This document shows, one piece after another, positions 8,463 to 17,381 of a DNA stretch of 29,061 bases (within the stretch, counting starts at the first letter, position 1; each line of letters starts with the position of its first letter). Source of the stretch: REEB95 sp035275845 (lineage in GTDB: Bacteria > Pseudomonadota > Alphaproteobacteria > ATCC43930 > CGMCC-115725); assembly GCA_035275845.1 (NCBI GenBank), contig DATEMD010000094.1, forward strand, positions 1 to 29,061, given 5' to 3'. The notes under the pieces were generated by a model, which saw only the letters and a list, made by a program, of their open reading frames with translations, did not search any database and was not told the DNA's origin. A program made the translations under genes and the position numbers.

Positions 8463-9959
8463 TCAGGGTCGCTTCAACGCGCCTTTGCGGCCCATGGCCT
8501 TCGCCAAGGCATCGAGCCGCCGCTGCACGCTTTCGCCGAAGCGCTGCGCGCCGTCGCCGTTCAGCGACAACAGGATTTCGTGCCCCTGAAGCGTAAGCGC
8601 CGTGCCGTGAAGAGCGGCCGGCACGCCACCGCTGATCGTATAGGCCAGTCGCAACGCCAAGCCGATGATGCGCGCCGTCGGCAGCTCGGACTCGTCGAGC
8701 AATTCGAGCGGCGCCAAGAGCTCGACCGTGCCGCGGCCGGCATAACGGGCGTGCAACGCCGCGGCAACGAACGCCCGGCCGGCATGATCGATGCCGGCCA
8801 CCGGCATATAGAGCGCGTGCCGGACCGCCTGCTCGGCGCGGTAATCCGGATGATCGTTCCAGGCGATGTCCGACAGCAGCGCGGCCGCATGGCGGAGACG
8901 TTTCAGCTCGGGCCGCTCCTTGGGAAACAGCGGATTCATCCAAGCAAACAGCGCGTCGCCGATGTCGCCAAAGCGCATGTTGGCACGGGCGGTTTCGAGA
9001 CAGGCAGCAATCAGCGGATCGGCCGCGCGTTCGGCCGGATCGAGCAGGCTGAAATGGTGGCCCTCGCGCAATCCCCAGGCCGAGAAGACGATGCGCTTCG
9101 GGTCCATGCGTTTCATGATGCGGGCGAGCACGCGGCCGGCGAGCGGCACGACCTCTAGGCGTTTCTTGGATAGGCCGGCGATGCCGTCGAGCGATTTGCG
9201 CGTCTGCTTGGCAATGAAATCGAGGAAGCGCTCCGCCTCGCCGCGCGACAGCGTGTAATTCTGGATGATGTGCAGCGGATATTGGCTTTCGGCCATGTGG
9301 ATGCGCGCGAGCGCACGCCACGAGCCGCCAACGGCATAGAAGTTGCCGTCGGCAGCGGTCAGCCACGGCACCGTCGCCAAGAGGCGGTCGATCACGTCCT
9401 TCAGCTTCTTGTCGTCGTCGGCCAGGTCCGCGAGCCGTAACGGGCCGAGCGGCAAGGTCGCGGCGCGGCCGACCGCGCCTTTGCCGATCTCAATCAGTTC
9501 GATCGATCCGCCGCCCAAATCACCGACGATGCCGCCCGCCTCCGGCATGCCCGCGACCACGCCCAACGCCGACAACCGGCCCTCTTCCTCGCCCGACAAC
9601 ACGCGGACACGGACGTTGTAGCGTTTCTCCATTTCCTGAACGAAGGCTGGACCGTCCGCCGCGTCGCGCACCGCCGCCGTCGCCAGGACGTCGAATCGCG
9701 TCGCACCCAGCGTCCGCGCCAGCGCCACGAACCGCTGCATATTCGTGCGCGCCAACTCGACGCCCTCGGCGTCGAGCTTGCCCGTCTTATTGAGACTGCG
9801 GCCTAGGCCGCAGAGCACCTTTTCGTTGAACAGCGCGCGCGCGGGCCGTTTCAGCCCATCGAAAACCACGAGGCGCAGCGAATTCGAGCCGATGTCGACG
9901 ACGGCGACTGCGTCACGCCGGACGGCTCCTTCGACCGCCGCGGCAAAACGCGGCGCCAT
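8463..9959 (-). CDS. ppx: Exopolyphosphatase (Ppx/GppA family)
   Basis: This 498-residue member of the ASKHA fold has VVDIGSNSLRLVV as its first phosphate-binding loop, LSGEEEGRLSALG, a second loop VGDLGGGSIELIE and GGSWRALARIHM. The C-terminal third is a helical HD-like domain with DIAWNDHPDYRAEQ. It removes terminal phosphate from polyphosphate, and family members may also act on pppGpp. Its start lies two bases after the ppk1 stop, so synthesis and breakdown of polyphosphate are made from one transcript. The order ppk1-ppx is common in Proteobacteria. The ATG at 9959 gives about 15 residues before the first strand, which is acceptable for the family. Confidence 0.95.
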   Translation of the reverse strand: MAPRFAAAVEGAVRRDAVAVVDIGSNSLRLVVFDGLKRPARALFNEKVLCGLGRSLNKTGKLDAEGVELARTNMQRFVALARTLGATRFDVLATAAVRDAADGPAFVQEMEKRYNVRVRVLSGEEEGRLSALGVVAGMPEAGGIVGDLGGGSIELIEIGKGAVGRAATLPLGPLRLADLADDDKKLKDVIDRLLATVPWLTAADGNFYAVGGSWRALARIHMAESQYPLHIIQNYTLSRGEAERFLDFIAKQTRKSLDGIAGLSKKRLEVVPLAGRVLARIMKRMDPKRIVFSAWGLREGHHFSLLDPAERAADPLIAACLETARANMRFGDIGDALFAWMNPLFPKERPELKRLRHAAALLSDIAWNDHPDYRAEQAVRHALYMPVAGIDHAGRAFVAAALHARYAGRGTVELLAPLELLDESELPTARIIGLALRLAYTISGGVPAALHGTALTLQGHEILLSLNGDGAQRFGESVQRRLDALAKAMGRKGALKRP

Positions 9960-9961
9960 GC

Positions 9962-12127
9962 TCAGGATTCGCCTCGTTCAGTCACCAATCGCGGCGATGG
10001 CCGTGTGCGTTGCTGCAAGGCACTACCACGACCGGAGAGGCTCGGATTGGTCATAAAATATGTATGCGCGCTCGGCGCGTTGGAATCAACACTCGCCCGC
10101 TCGTAGACGCCGTCCGATTCCAGCCACCACGTCTGTGCCTCGTCCTTGAGCGAGGTTTGCATGATCTCGACCATGACCTGCCGGTGCACGGTCTCGTTCT
10201 CGATCGGCACTAATGCCTCGACTCGCCAGTCGAAGTTGCGTGGCATCCAGTCCGCCGACGAGATGAACACCAGCGCATCGTGTGACGGCAACGCCTTGCC
10301 GTTGCCGAAACACACGATTCGTCCGTGCTCGAGGAAACGGCCGATAATGCTCTTGACCCGGATATTGTCCGATAGGCCTTTGACGCCCGGCCGCAAGCAG
10401 CAGATGCCGCGGATGATCAGGTCGATCTTCACGCCTTCCTGCGAGGCGGCGTAGAGCTTGTCGATCATCGCCGGATCGACGAGTGAATTGAGCTTCGCCC
10501 AGATTTGGGCCGGCCGTCCCGCCCGCGCATGCGCAATCTCGGCGTCGATCAGCTGTGTCACGCGCTGGCGCAGATTGATCGGCGCAACCGCGATCTTTTC
10601 GAGCTTGGCCGGGGTCGCATAGCCGGTCATGTAGTTGAACAGCTGCTGCGCGTCGCGGCACAGCGCCGGATCGCAGGTGAAGAAGCTGAGGTCGGTATAA
10701 ACCTTGGCGGTGTACGGATGATAGTTGCCGGTGCCGTAATGGACATAGAGCCGCAATTCGCCGCTCTCGCGCCGCGCCACCAGCGAAACCTTGGCGTGGG
10801 TTTTGAGTTGGATGAAGCCGTAAACCACCTGGACGCCGGCGCGCTCCAAGTCGCGCGCCCAGCGGATGTTGCGCTCTTCGTCGAAGCGGGCCTTGAGCTC
10901 GACGAGCGCTGTCACCGACTTGCCCGCCTCGGCGGCCTCGATGAGAGCCCGCACGATCGGGCTGTCGTCGCTGGTGCGATAAAGCGTCTGCTTGATGGCG
11001 ACGACCGCGGGATCGTGCGCCGCTTGGCGCACGAACTGCACGACCACGTCGAAACTTTCGTAGGGATGGTGGACGAGGATGTCCTTTTGCCGGATCGCCG
11101 CAAAGCAATCGCCGCCGAAATCGCGGATGCGCTCAGGAAAGCGCGGATTGTACGGCGTGAACACCAGATCCGGACGCTCGTCGATGATCAGCTGCCGCGT
11201 ATCGGCCAAGCCGAGAATGCCGTCGAGCGGGAACACGTCGTCGACCGATGCGTCGAGCCGTTCGACGAGGAAGCGGCGCAAATCTTCGGGCATCGCGGCC
11301 TCGACGCCGAGATAGATGACATGGCCGCGGCGGCGACGCTTCAGCGCGGTCTCGAACAGCCGTGCCAGATCTTCGGCCTCTTCGTCGATTTCGACTTCGC
11401 TGTCGCGCAGGACGCGAAACATGCCCTTGCCGACGACCGCGAATCCCGGAAAAAGCTCCGAGAGGAACTCGCCGATCACCTGCTCCACCGGAATGAAGCG
11501 GATGTCCTTGCCTGGCAGGCGGACGAACCGCGCGATCGACGACGGAATCAGGATCAGCGCCTGCATCGGGTTGCCGTCGCTCTTGCGCGTCAGCTCGAGC
11601 ATCAGGCCGAAGCCGAGATTGGCGACGAATGGAAACGGATGCGCCGGATCGATCGCGAGCGGCGTCAACACCGGAAAGATGTCCGCCATAAACCGTTCGC
11701 GCACGAAGGTGCGGTCGGCGGCGGTCAGATCCTCGGGGCCAACTACGGCGACGCCGCGCTCGATCATTTCTAGACGAAGCGCTCGCCAAGTCACCTGCTG
11801 GTCCTGCATCAGCTTGCCGGCGCGGCGGTTGATCGCCACGAGTTGCTGCGGCGGCGTCAAGCCGTCTTGGCTGGGCGTGGAGATGCCAGCCTGGACCTGG
11901 CCCTTGAGTCCCGCGACGCGCACCATGTAGAACTCGTCGAGATTGTTCGCCGAGATCGACAGAAAGCGCAGACGCTCGAGCAAGGGATAGCGGCGATTGT
12001 CGGCTTCGGCGAGGACACGCTCATTGAACGCAAGCCACGACAACTCGCGGTTGATGAACCGGTCGGGCGAACGTTCGCCCACCGGCGCGTCTGCCGAGCG
12101 CATCGGCGCTTCCGGCCTAACCGCCAT
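9962..12127 (-). CDS. ppk1: Polyphosphate kinase 1
   Basis: The enzyme transfers the terminal phosphate of ATP to polyphosphate. The N-terminal region has FINRELSWLAFNERVL, and the middle carries the head domain with FPFVANLGFGLMLEL. The two phospholipase-D-like C-terminal domains have LKTHAKVSLV with the autophosphorylated His (H448 counting from the ATG at 12139) and EHGRIVCFGNG with the second His (H605). DWMPRNFDWRVEALVPI is also typical. I chose the ATG at 12127 because GGAG lies six bases upstream of it; the ATG at 12139 has no clear ribosome site and would add four residues. The full length of about 721-725 is normal. It is the first gene of the ppk1-ppx operon and divergent from a SixA-like gene. 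Confidence 0.96.
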   Translation of the reverse strand: MAVRPEAPMRSADAPVGERSPDRFINRELSWLAFNERVLAEADNRRYPLLERLRFLSISANNLDEFYMVRVAGLKGQVQAGISTPSQDGLTPPQQLVAINRRAGKLMQDQQVTWRALRLEMIERGVAVVGPEDLTAADRTFVRERFMADIFPVLTPLAIDPAHPFPFVANLGFGLMLELTRKSDGNPMQALILIPSSIARFVRLPGKDIRFIPVEQVIGEFLSELFPGFAVVGKGMFRVLRDSEVEIDEEAEDLARLFETALKRRRRGHVIYLGVEAAMPEDLRRFLVERLDASVDDVFPLDGILGLADTRQLIIDERPDLVFTPYNPRFPERIRDFGGDCFAAIRQKDILVHHPYESFDVVVQFVRQAAHDPAVVAIKQTLYRTSDDSPIVRALIEAAEAGKSVTALVELKARFDEERNIRWARDLERAGVQVVYGFIQLKTHAKVSLVARRESGELRLYVHYGTGNYHPYTAKVYTDLSFFTCDPALCRDAQQLFNYMTGYATPAKLEKIAVAPINLRQRVTQLIDAEIAHARAGRPAQIWAKLNSLVDPAMIDKLYAASQEGVKIDLIIRGICCLRPGVKGLSDNIRVKSIIGRFLEHGRIVCFGNGKALPSHDALVFISSADWMPRNFDWRVEALVPIENETVHRQVMVEIMQTSLKDEAQTWWLESDGVYERASVDSNAPSAHTYFMTNPSLSGRGSALQQRTRPSPRLVTERGES

Positions 12128-12146
12128 TTCCCGCTCCATGCCGCAA

Positions 12147-12156
12147 GTTTATAAAC
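12147..12156. promoter_or_regulatory. AT-rich palindrome in the ppk1/sixA divergent gap
   Basis: GTTTATAAAC is a perfect 10-base palindrome in the roughly 50-base space between the divergent ppk1 and SixA-like genes. It stands out from the GC-rich surroundings. It could be a -10 element in either direction or an operator. No specific regulator can be named. Confidence 0.35.
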
Positions 12157-12178
12157 CCTATGTGAACATCTTATTGCA

Positions 12179-12709
12179 GTGCGGGGCAAGCGGTTGAGCA
12201 CCCTCTTCCTGTTACGCCACGCCAAGGCCGTGGCCCAACACGCCGACGGCGACCGCGCCCGCGGCCTGAGCGACGCCGGCCGCGACAGCGCCCGGACGAT
12301 GGCCGTGGCCGCGGCTGAGCGCCATTTCGCGCCGTCGCTGATCCTGTGTTCGGACGCGGTCCGCACGCGCGAAACCCTCGACATCGTGCTGCCGGCGCTC
12401 AAGCCGGAACCGGAGATCGTCTACGAAGAGGCGCTCTATCTCGCCGACGCCAAGCAGCTGCTCCAGCGCCTCCGCCGCATCCCCGACAATGTGCGCTCGG
12501 TCATGCTGGTCGGCCACAATCCCGGACTACAGGAGCTCGCCGTGATGTTGTCCGACCAACCGACTGGCCCGTTGATGGCGCGTTTGACCGTCGACTTTCC
12601 CACCGCGGCTCTCGTGCGCTTTGAAGTCAATTTATCGTGGTCGGCGCTCGAGCGTGGTAGCGCGCGGATGATGGCAATCCTCGCGCCGGCCGTACTGGCA
12701 AAACGCTAG
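12179..12709 (+). CDS. SixA-like histidine phosphatase
   Basis: A branch-1 histidine phosphatase of up to 176 residues. LFLLRHAKA contains the catalytic RH motif, CSDAVRTRET the second Arg region, and VMLVGHNPGL the second catalytic His. The size and the RHAK form match the SixA family, which dephosphorylates phosphohistidine in phosphorelay proteins; the substrate here is unknown. The start is either the GTG at 12179 or the TTG at 12194. The TTG gives an N-terminus of MSTLFLLRHAK, closer to the family, with GGGG seven bases upstream. The gene is divergent from ppk1, and its stop codon shares the bases CTAG with the stop of hdaA on the other strand. Confidence 0.88.
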   Translation: MRGKRLSTLFLLRHAKAVAQHADGDRARGLSDAGRDSARTMAVAAAERHFAPSLILCSDAVRTRETLDIVLPALKPEPEIVYEEALYLADAKQLLQRLRRIPDNVRSVMLVGHNPGLQELAVMLSDQPTGPLMARLTVDFPTAALVRFEVNLSWSALERGSARMMAILAPAVLAKR

Positions 12710-13374
12710 AGCTTGAGCACCCGGCGCGCGAATGGTGCGGTGATCGCGTGCTTCTCGGCGAGCGCCGCGGCGTCGAGCGCCGCCACCGCCGCGCGCGCGG
12801 CGGCGAATGAGCGTTCGATCCGAGCGACGAGATAGCCGATCACGTCGGCCGCGACCGTCACCTGCCGATCGGCGAACAGCTTCACCAGCACTGCACTCAA
12901 CAGCGCGTCGTCCGGCGCGTTCACCGCAACCGCCGGCGCCGCCAGCAGCCGGGATCGCAGATCGGCCAACGCGATCGGCCAGCGCGACGGCGGCTCGGCG
13001 GCGACGACCAGCAGATGTCCACGCCGCTCGGCAACGAGGTTGTGCAGATGCAGGAGTGCCTGCTCGGGCGCCCGGTTCGCGTCGTCGACCACAACCGCGC
13101 CAGCGTCGCCCAACCGGCTTGGCACCGTCGCGACGTCCAGCGTCGCCGGCTCGATGAAGGCGGTGATGATTCCGGCGGCTCGCGCGCGCGTGGTGAAAAC
13201 GTGCGCCAAGTGCGTTTTCCCCGAGCCCGGCGGGCCGTGCAACGCCAGCGCCGGCCGCGGCCAGTCCGGCCAGCGTTCGAGCCATTTGACCGCGGACTCG
13301 TTCGACGGCGCGACCAGAAAATCTTCGCGGCCAAGCGCCGGCAGATGACCGAGATCGAGCGGCAGCTGCGCCAC
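12706..13374 (-). CDS. hdaA: HdaA-type regulatory inactivator of DnaA
   Basis: A 222-residue DnaA-like AAA+ protein without a DNA-binding domain. The N-terminus MAQLPLDL is the sliding-clamp-binding motif seen in Hda/HdaA proteins. Walker A is GPPGSGKT (47-54), Walker B is VVVDD (94-98), and an Arg-rich helix RIERSFAAARAAV near 187-199 fits sensor II. With the DNA-loaded clamp it stimulates ATP hydrolysis by DnaA and so prevents re-initiation (family knowledge). Its start lies a few bases after the stop of the AI-2E-type membrane gene, in a compact minus-strand operon. This gene order is frequent in alphaproteobacteria. The end overlaps the convergent SixA-like gene at a CTAG. Confidence 0.93.
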   Translation of the reverse strand: MAQLPLDLGHLPALGREDFLVAPSNESAVKWLERWPDWPRPALALHGPPGSGKTHLAHVFTTRARAAGIITAFIEPATLDVATVPSRLGDAGAVVVDDANRAPEQALLHLHNLVAERRGHLLVVAAEPPSRWPIALADLRSRLLAAPAVAVNAPDDALLSAVLVKLFADRQVTVAADVIGYLVARIERSFAAARAAVAALDAAALAEKHAITAPFARRVLKL

Positions 13375-13375
13375 G

Positions 13376-14461
13376 CTAACCCCGCTTGCGCGGCGCGGCC
13401 GAGCCTGGATCGTAAAACGGACTTTGCAGATAGCGGCTCATGCCAAACCGGGCCAGCACGCCGACCACCGCGGCCGCCGGCAGCGCCAGAAGCACGCCGA
13501 GGAACCCGAAGAGCTTGCCGAAGGCGAGCAACGCGAAGATCACCCACAGCGGATGGAGATTGACGCGGTCGCCGACCAGCTTGGGCGAAAGAAAATTGGC
13601 CTCGACGCCCTGCCCGATCGCGAAAATCACCAGCACGCTACCGGCCGCCATCCAGGTCGGCGTCTGCACCAGCGTCAGACCCATGGCCAAGACGAAGCCG
13701 ATGGCGCTGCCGATAATCGGGATGAACGACAGGATGCCGATCAGCAGGCCGATGACGATCGCGAAATTGGTGCCGACCACGCTGAGCGTGACGGCGTACC
13801 AGACCGCGAGTATGACACCGACGATGATTTGGCCGCGGATGAAACCGGCCAGGGTCTGGTTCACGATCGCCGCCTCGGCGCGCACCGTCGCGACATGCTG
13901 GCGTGGAATCCAGCTCTCGATGTGCCCGACGAAGCCGTGCCAGTCGCGCATCAAGTAGAAGGCCACCAGCGGCGTGATGAACACGAGCGACAGCAGGTTG
14001 GCGAGCGCCACGCCGCTACCGAGAACGTCCTTGGCGACGGTCGCGGCCCAACCAAGCACGGCCGAGGACCAGTCGCCGATCATGCCGCGTAGCTTGTCGA
14101 CGTCAGCCGGCGACAGCCGTTCCTGCGCCACCTGGAGCAGTTGCTGGACCACGTGGCGGCCGGTATCCATCGCCGATGGCGCGACCCGCGCCAATTGACT
14201 CACCTGTACTTCGACCAGTGGCGCCACCATCAGAATGATCAGCGCGATCGCCAGCAGGAAGACGACAAGCATCACGAGCGCCGCGAGATTGCGCGACAGG
14301 CGCCAGCGTTCGAGCCGATCGACCGTCGGCGCCAGGAAATAGGCGATGCCGACGCCGGCGACGAATGGCACCAGCACCGATCCAAGTTGGTCGATCACGT
14401 AGATCAGGACGAGAAAGACGGCGACCCAGAACAGCGCGACGGCGCGCGGCGTCGGTTTCAT
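13376..14461 (-). CDS. AI-2E/PerM family membrane transporter
   Basis: From the ATG at 14461 this is a 361-residue polytopic membrane protein. Hydrophobic segments lie near the N-terminus (VALFWVAVFLVLIYVI, then AALVMLVVFLLAIALIIL) and in the C-terminal half. A long soluble stretch between them contains VQQLLQVAQERL. The FIPIIGSAIGFVLAMGL and QGVEANFLSPKLVGDRVNLHPL motifs are the family signature. Members are proposed permeases or exporters; some are Na+/H+ antiporters, and the substrate here is unknown. GGAAGAGG lies before the start. An upstream in-frame ATG at 14548 would run through the preceding gene, so I reject it. The start is one base after the stop of the phosphatidyltransferase gene and the gene ends next to hdaA. 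Confidence 0.92.
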   Translation of the reverse strand: MKPTPRAVALFWVAVFLVLIYVIDQLGSVLVPFVAGVGIAYFLAPTVDRLERWRLSRNLAALVMLVVFLLAIALIILMVAPLVEVQVSQLARVAPSAMDTGRHVVQQLLQVAQERLSPADVDKLRGMIGDWSSAVLGWAATVAKDVLGSGVALANLLSLVFITPLVAFYLMRDWHGFVGHIESWIPRQHVATVRAEAAIVNQTLAGFIRGQIIVGVILAVWYAVTLSVVGTNFAIVIGLLIGILSFIPIIGSAIGFVLAMGLTLVQTPTWMAAGSVLVIFAIGQGVEANFLSPKLVGDRVNLHPLWVIFALLAFGKLFGFLGVLLALPAAAVVGVLARFGMSRYLQSPFYDPGSAAPRKRG

Positions 14462-14462
14462 G

Positions 14463-15005
14463 TCACGCCTCTTCCGCGCCGGGGAAGCCGCGCATCCAGC
14501 GCACGAGATAGACGCCGCCCGACAGGACGGTCGTCGCCGCCACCGCATCGATCAGGATGGCGGTGAAATGGCGATCCGCAATTCCAAGTCCGAGATGCGC
14601 GAGCACCCACGCGACCAGCAGGATCTGCAACGCCGTGTTGAGCTTGCTGATCATCAACGGCCGCGAATTGAGCGGTTCGGACGCGAACTGCGTCAGAATG
14701 AAACCGCCGATGATCAGCAGGTCGCGGAACACGACCAGGATCACCAGCCAATTCGGCAGGTATCCGGCAAGGCCGAGGGTGACCACCATGCTGACGATCA
14801 GTGTCTTGTCGGCGATCGGATCGAGCAGCGCGCCGAGCTCGGAGCGGCTGTTGAACCGCTTGGCGACGAACCCGTCGACCGCGTCCGATAATCCTGCGGC
14901 CAGGAACAGCCAAAACGCATCAGCCAAGTTGCCGTTGAGGATGAACCAGATGCCGACCGGCGCCGACAGCAGGCGCGCGAGCGATATGTAGTTCGGCAGG
15001 TTCAT
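14463..15005 (-). CDS. CDP-alcohol phosphatidyltransferase
   Basis: This 180-residue integral membrane enzyme, read from the ATG at 15005, starts MNLPNYISLARLLSAP. It holds the signature D41xxD44G45xxA48K49, then G58, D62 and D66, with Lys in place of the usual Arg. It swaps CMP for an alcohol acceptor on CDP-diacylglycerol. The N-terminus resembles PgsA (phosphatidylglycerophosphate synthase) and cardiolipin synthase C-type relatives; the sequence alone does not settle the acceptor. Several hydrophobic segments follow. The longer frame starting at 15074 overlaps the upstream DUF2066 gene and is not used. It lies 13 bases after that gene and one base before the AI-2E-type gene, in one operon. 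Confidence 0.9.
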   Translation of the reverse strand: MNLPNYISLARLLSAPVGIWFILNGNLADAFWLFLAAGLSDAVDGFVAKRFNSRSELGALLDPIADKTLIVSMVVTLGLAGYLPNWLVILVVFRDLLIIGGFILTQFASEPLNSRPLMISKLNTALQILLVAWVLAHLGLGIADRHFTAILIDAVAATTVLSGGVYLVRWMRGFPGAEEA

Positions 15006-15018
15006 CGCGCGTCGCGTC

Positions 15019-16185
15019 TCAGTGCGGCGTGCCGGCGGCGTGCGGCGCGAGAACGTAGTTCGGCGCATCGCCATTGAGGTCGAGATTGTTCTGCGCCAGC
15101 GCCAGGCGCAACTGCGTCAGATCGCCGACGTAATGGATCGTAACCTCGGCATGCTGCCGATCGATCGCCAAAAGGTCGGTCTTTTGCACCGCCGGGATGG
15201 CGCCAAGCCGATGGCTCACCGAAACCCAATCCTTCAGCGCGGTGATCGGCACCGATGCCGTCAGCGTCGCGACTTGGGAAACATCGAGAATGTTCGCGGC
15301 CTTCCATGCGTCTTCGATTTGCGCGACCGTGCCGGCGACCGCGCGGGACAGGAGCGCGCCTTCGTCCTCGCCAGCAGCGAGCTTGTACGCCTGATTCCAC
15401 GTCTGCGGCGCCGTACCGGAGCCGGGAGAATACCGCGTCGTGGCGACCGCGACGGATTCGTTCGCGGCGCCGCCATTCGCGACCGTCGCATGGGTGACCA
15501 GGACATCGGCGCCGTCATAGCGTTGCGAAATCGCCGCCAAGGCACCGTTGTCGGCGGCGAGCGCGGTTTTGGCATCAATCGCTGCAATATCTTCGGCACC
15601 GCCGAACGGCATCACCAGCGGCACCAGACCGGCGGGCGCGTTACGGCCGTTCCACGCCGCCCGCCACGGATTCGGATCTTCCCACAAGGCCGTAGCGTCG
15701 CCGCTGTCGAGCACCGGCAAGACGACCAGCGGCTTCGATGGCGTCTCGGCAAACGGCACGCCGGCGCCGCGGAGGAGCTGGCGCACGGCGTCGGGACGGA
15801 AATGGAATGTGTAGTCGGCCAGATAGCGGACGGCGGAATGACGCTCGTTGGCGACCTCGAAACCTTGAATGAGATCGTTGAGCGCGGCGTCGCTCGCCGG
15901 CGGTACGCGGCTTGCGTCCGACGCCCGAGTCAACCGCGCCAGCAGGATGGCATAGGCTTGGTGCTCGCCTTGCAACCGCGCCGCCTCGCGCGCGGCGTCG
16001 GCCGAAGCGGCGGTCGCGTCGACCGGCACGTTGGCGACCGTGTACACGCTGGCTTGCGCCGATGCGGCTTGCGCATTAGCCGACGACGACGCGAGCGCGA
16101 GACAAATCGCCGCCAATGCCGCCTGCAAGTGCCGCTTCGCCGTCCGCGCCGCCACCGTCATACCTTCGCCCGAGGCGTCGGTCAT
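15019..16185 (-). CDS. DUF2066-domain exported protein
   Basis: From the ATG at 16185 this is a 388-residue protein. A charged N-terminus and hydrophobic segment (AALAAICLALASSSANAQA) form a likely signal peptide. Next comes YTVANVPVDATAASADAAREAARLQG, the family opening, and RYLADYTFHFRPDAVRQLL, the most typical DUF2066 stretch. The rest is a probable periplasmic domain with repeated alpha/beta pieces. Function is unknown. A second ATG at 16161, eight codons inside, would give a shorter signal peptide and is possible. The longer open frame up to 16503 overlaps the aldo-keto reductase gene and has no support. It heads the operon with the phosphatidyltransferase, AI-2E-type and hdaA genes, a context often seen for DUF2066 in alphaproteobacteria. 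Confidence 0.85.
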   Translation of the reverse strand: MTDASGEGMTVAARTAKRHLQAALAAICLALASSSANAQAASAQASVYTVANVPVDATAASADAAREAARLQGEHQAYAILLARLTRASDASRVPPASDAALNDLIQGFEVANERHSAVRYLADYTFHFRPDAVRQLLRGAGVPFAETPSKPLVVLPVLDSGDATALWEDPNPWRAAWNGRNAPAGLVPLVMPFGGAEDIAAIDAKTALAADNGALAAISQRYDGADVLVTHATVANGGAANESVAVATTRYSPGSGTAPQTWNQAYKLAAGEDEGALLSRAVAGTVAQIEDAWKAANILDVSQVATLTASVPITALKDWVSVSHRLGAIPAVQKTDLLAIDRQHAEVTIHYVGDLTQLRLALAQNNLDLNGDAPNYVLAPHAAGTPH

Positions 16186-16280
16186 AACCCAGAACCGGCC
16201 GCCACGCCAGTGAGCGAAGGAGCATGGCGGCGGCCCTGCCGCTCGCGCAGCAGAAATAGCTGACGCCGTCGTGGCCCGCG

Positions 16281-17261
16281 TCAGAGGCCGACGCGCTTGA
16301 GTTGTGGCTCGGGATAGCGCGCGCCGGCCACCGCGCCTTTGTGAAAGGCCTTGTCGAGCGCGGCGAGCGTTACCGGAGAAACCGCGATCTCGGCCGCTTT
16401 GGCGTTCTGCTCGACCCATTTGCGGTGGCTTGTCCCCGGCAACGCGACGATGAACGGACGGCGCGACAGCACCCAAGCCAGTGCGAGCTGCGCCGGCGTG
16501 CAATTCTCATTGGCCGCGAGCTGTTTCATCGTCGGCAGCAGCGCGGCGTTGCGCGCGAGATTTTCGGCCGCGAAGCGCGGGTGGGCGCGCCGGCGATCCT
16601 TCTCGTTCAGATCGTCGAGGCCGCCGATCGTGCCGGTGAGAAATCCGCGCCCGAGCGGACTATAGGCGACGTAACCAACGCCGAGCTCTTCGCAGGCCTG
16701 AAAAAGTCCGTCCTCGGCATCGCGGGTCCACAGCGAATATTCGGTTTGCAGCGCCGCAACCGGATGCACGTTGTGCGCACGACGCAACGTCGCCGCCGAC
16801 GCCTCGGAAATTCCAAGGTGCTTGATCTTGCCCTGCTGCTTCAGCTTGACCATCGCGCCCACGGTGTCTTCGATCGGCACCTCGGCGTCGACGCGATGGA
16901 TATAATAGAGATCGATCGTGTCTTCGCCGAGCCGCCTCAGGCTCTTCTCGCAAGCCTCGGTCACGTATTCGGGCCGGCCGCACACCGTTTGCTTGCCGTC
17001 GGGCGTCTGCAAATTGCCGAACTTGCTGGCCAACACGACCTTGTTACGGCGACCTTTGATCGCGCGACCGACCAGCTCTTCGTTCTTGCCGCCACCGCCG
17101 TAGACGTCCGCCGTATCGATCAGATCGACGCCGAGCTCGACCGCACGATGGATGGTGGCGATAGCCTCGTCGGGATCGGGCTGGCCATACATCGGTGTCA
17201 TGCTCATGCAGCCGAGACCGATACACGACACTTCGAGCGAGCCGAGCTTCCGGCGTTTCAT
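16281..17261 (-). CDS. Aldo-keto reductase
   Basis: A 326-residue NADPH-dependent (beta/alpha)8-barrel oxidoreductase. The catalytic tetrad is visible: D49 and Y54 in LIDTADVYGGG, K80 in VLASKFG and H122 in DLYYIHRVD. The C-terminal part has LPTMKQLAANENCTPAQLAL and ALPGTSHRKWVEQN, the cofactor-binding region. The N-terminal MKRRKLGSLEVSCIGLGCM is typical of the YakC/IolS-like group of the superfamily. Substrate cannot be predicted. I chose the ATG at 17261 because GGGAG lies six bases before it; the ATG two codons upstream overlaps that site. It is divergent from the CYTH-CHAD gene, with a TATAAT-like element between them. Confidence 0.94.
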   Translation of the reverse strand: MKRRKLGSLEVSCIGLGCMSMTPMYGQPDPDEAIATIHRAVELGVDLIDTADVYGGGGKNEELVGRAIKGRRNKVVLASKFGNLQTPDGKQTVCGRPEYVTEACEKSLRRLGEDTIDLYYIHRVDAEVPIEDTVGAMVKLKQQGKIKHLGISEASAATLRRAHNVHPVAALQTEYSLWTRDAEDGLFQACEELGVGYVAYSPLGRGFLTGTIGGLDDLNEKDRRRAHPRFAAENLARNAALLPTMKQLAANENCTPAQLALAWVLSRRPFIVALPGTSHRKWVEQNAKAAEIAVSPVTLAALDKAFHKGAVAGARYPEPQLKRVGL

Positions 17262-17324
17262 AGCCATCTCCCGTTGATTTTTTCGGAGCGCGGCCGCGAA
17301 GGGCACGCGCAATCGAGCGCATAA

Positions 17325-17353
17325 ATTATAAGGAAAAACGCCCTACTTGCCAG
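17325..17353 (-). promoter_or_regulatory. Candidate promoter of the aldo-keto reductase gene
   Basis: On the minus strand a perfect TATAAT (17330-17325) lies 17 bases after CTGGCA (17353-17348), a four-of-six match to TTGACA. Transcription would start about 57 bases before the ATG at 17261. The AT-rich stretch stands out in this GC-rich DNA. Confidence 0.45.
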
Positions 17354-17381
17354 ACCCGATTCGACACGCGAAGCTAGCGCC

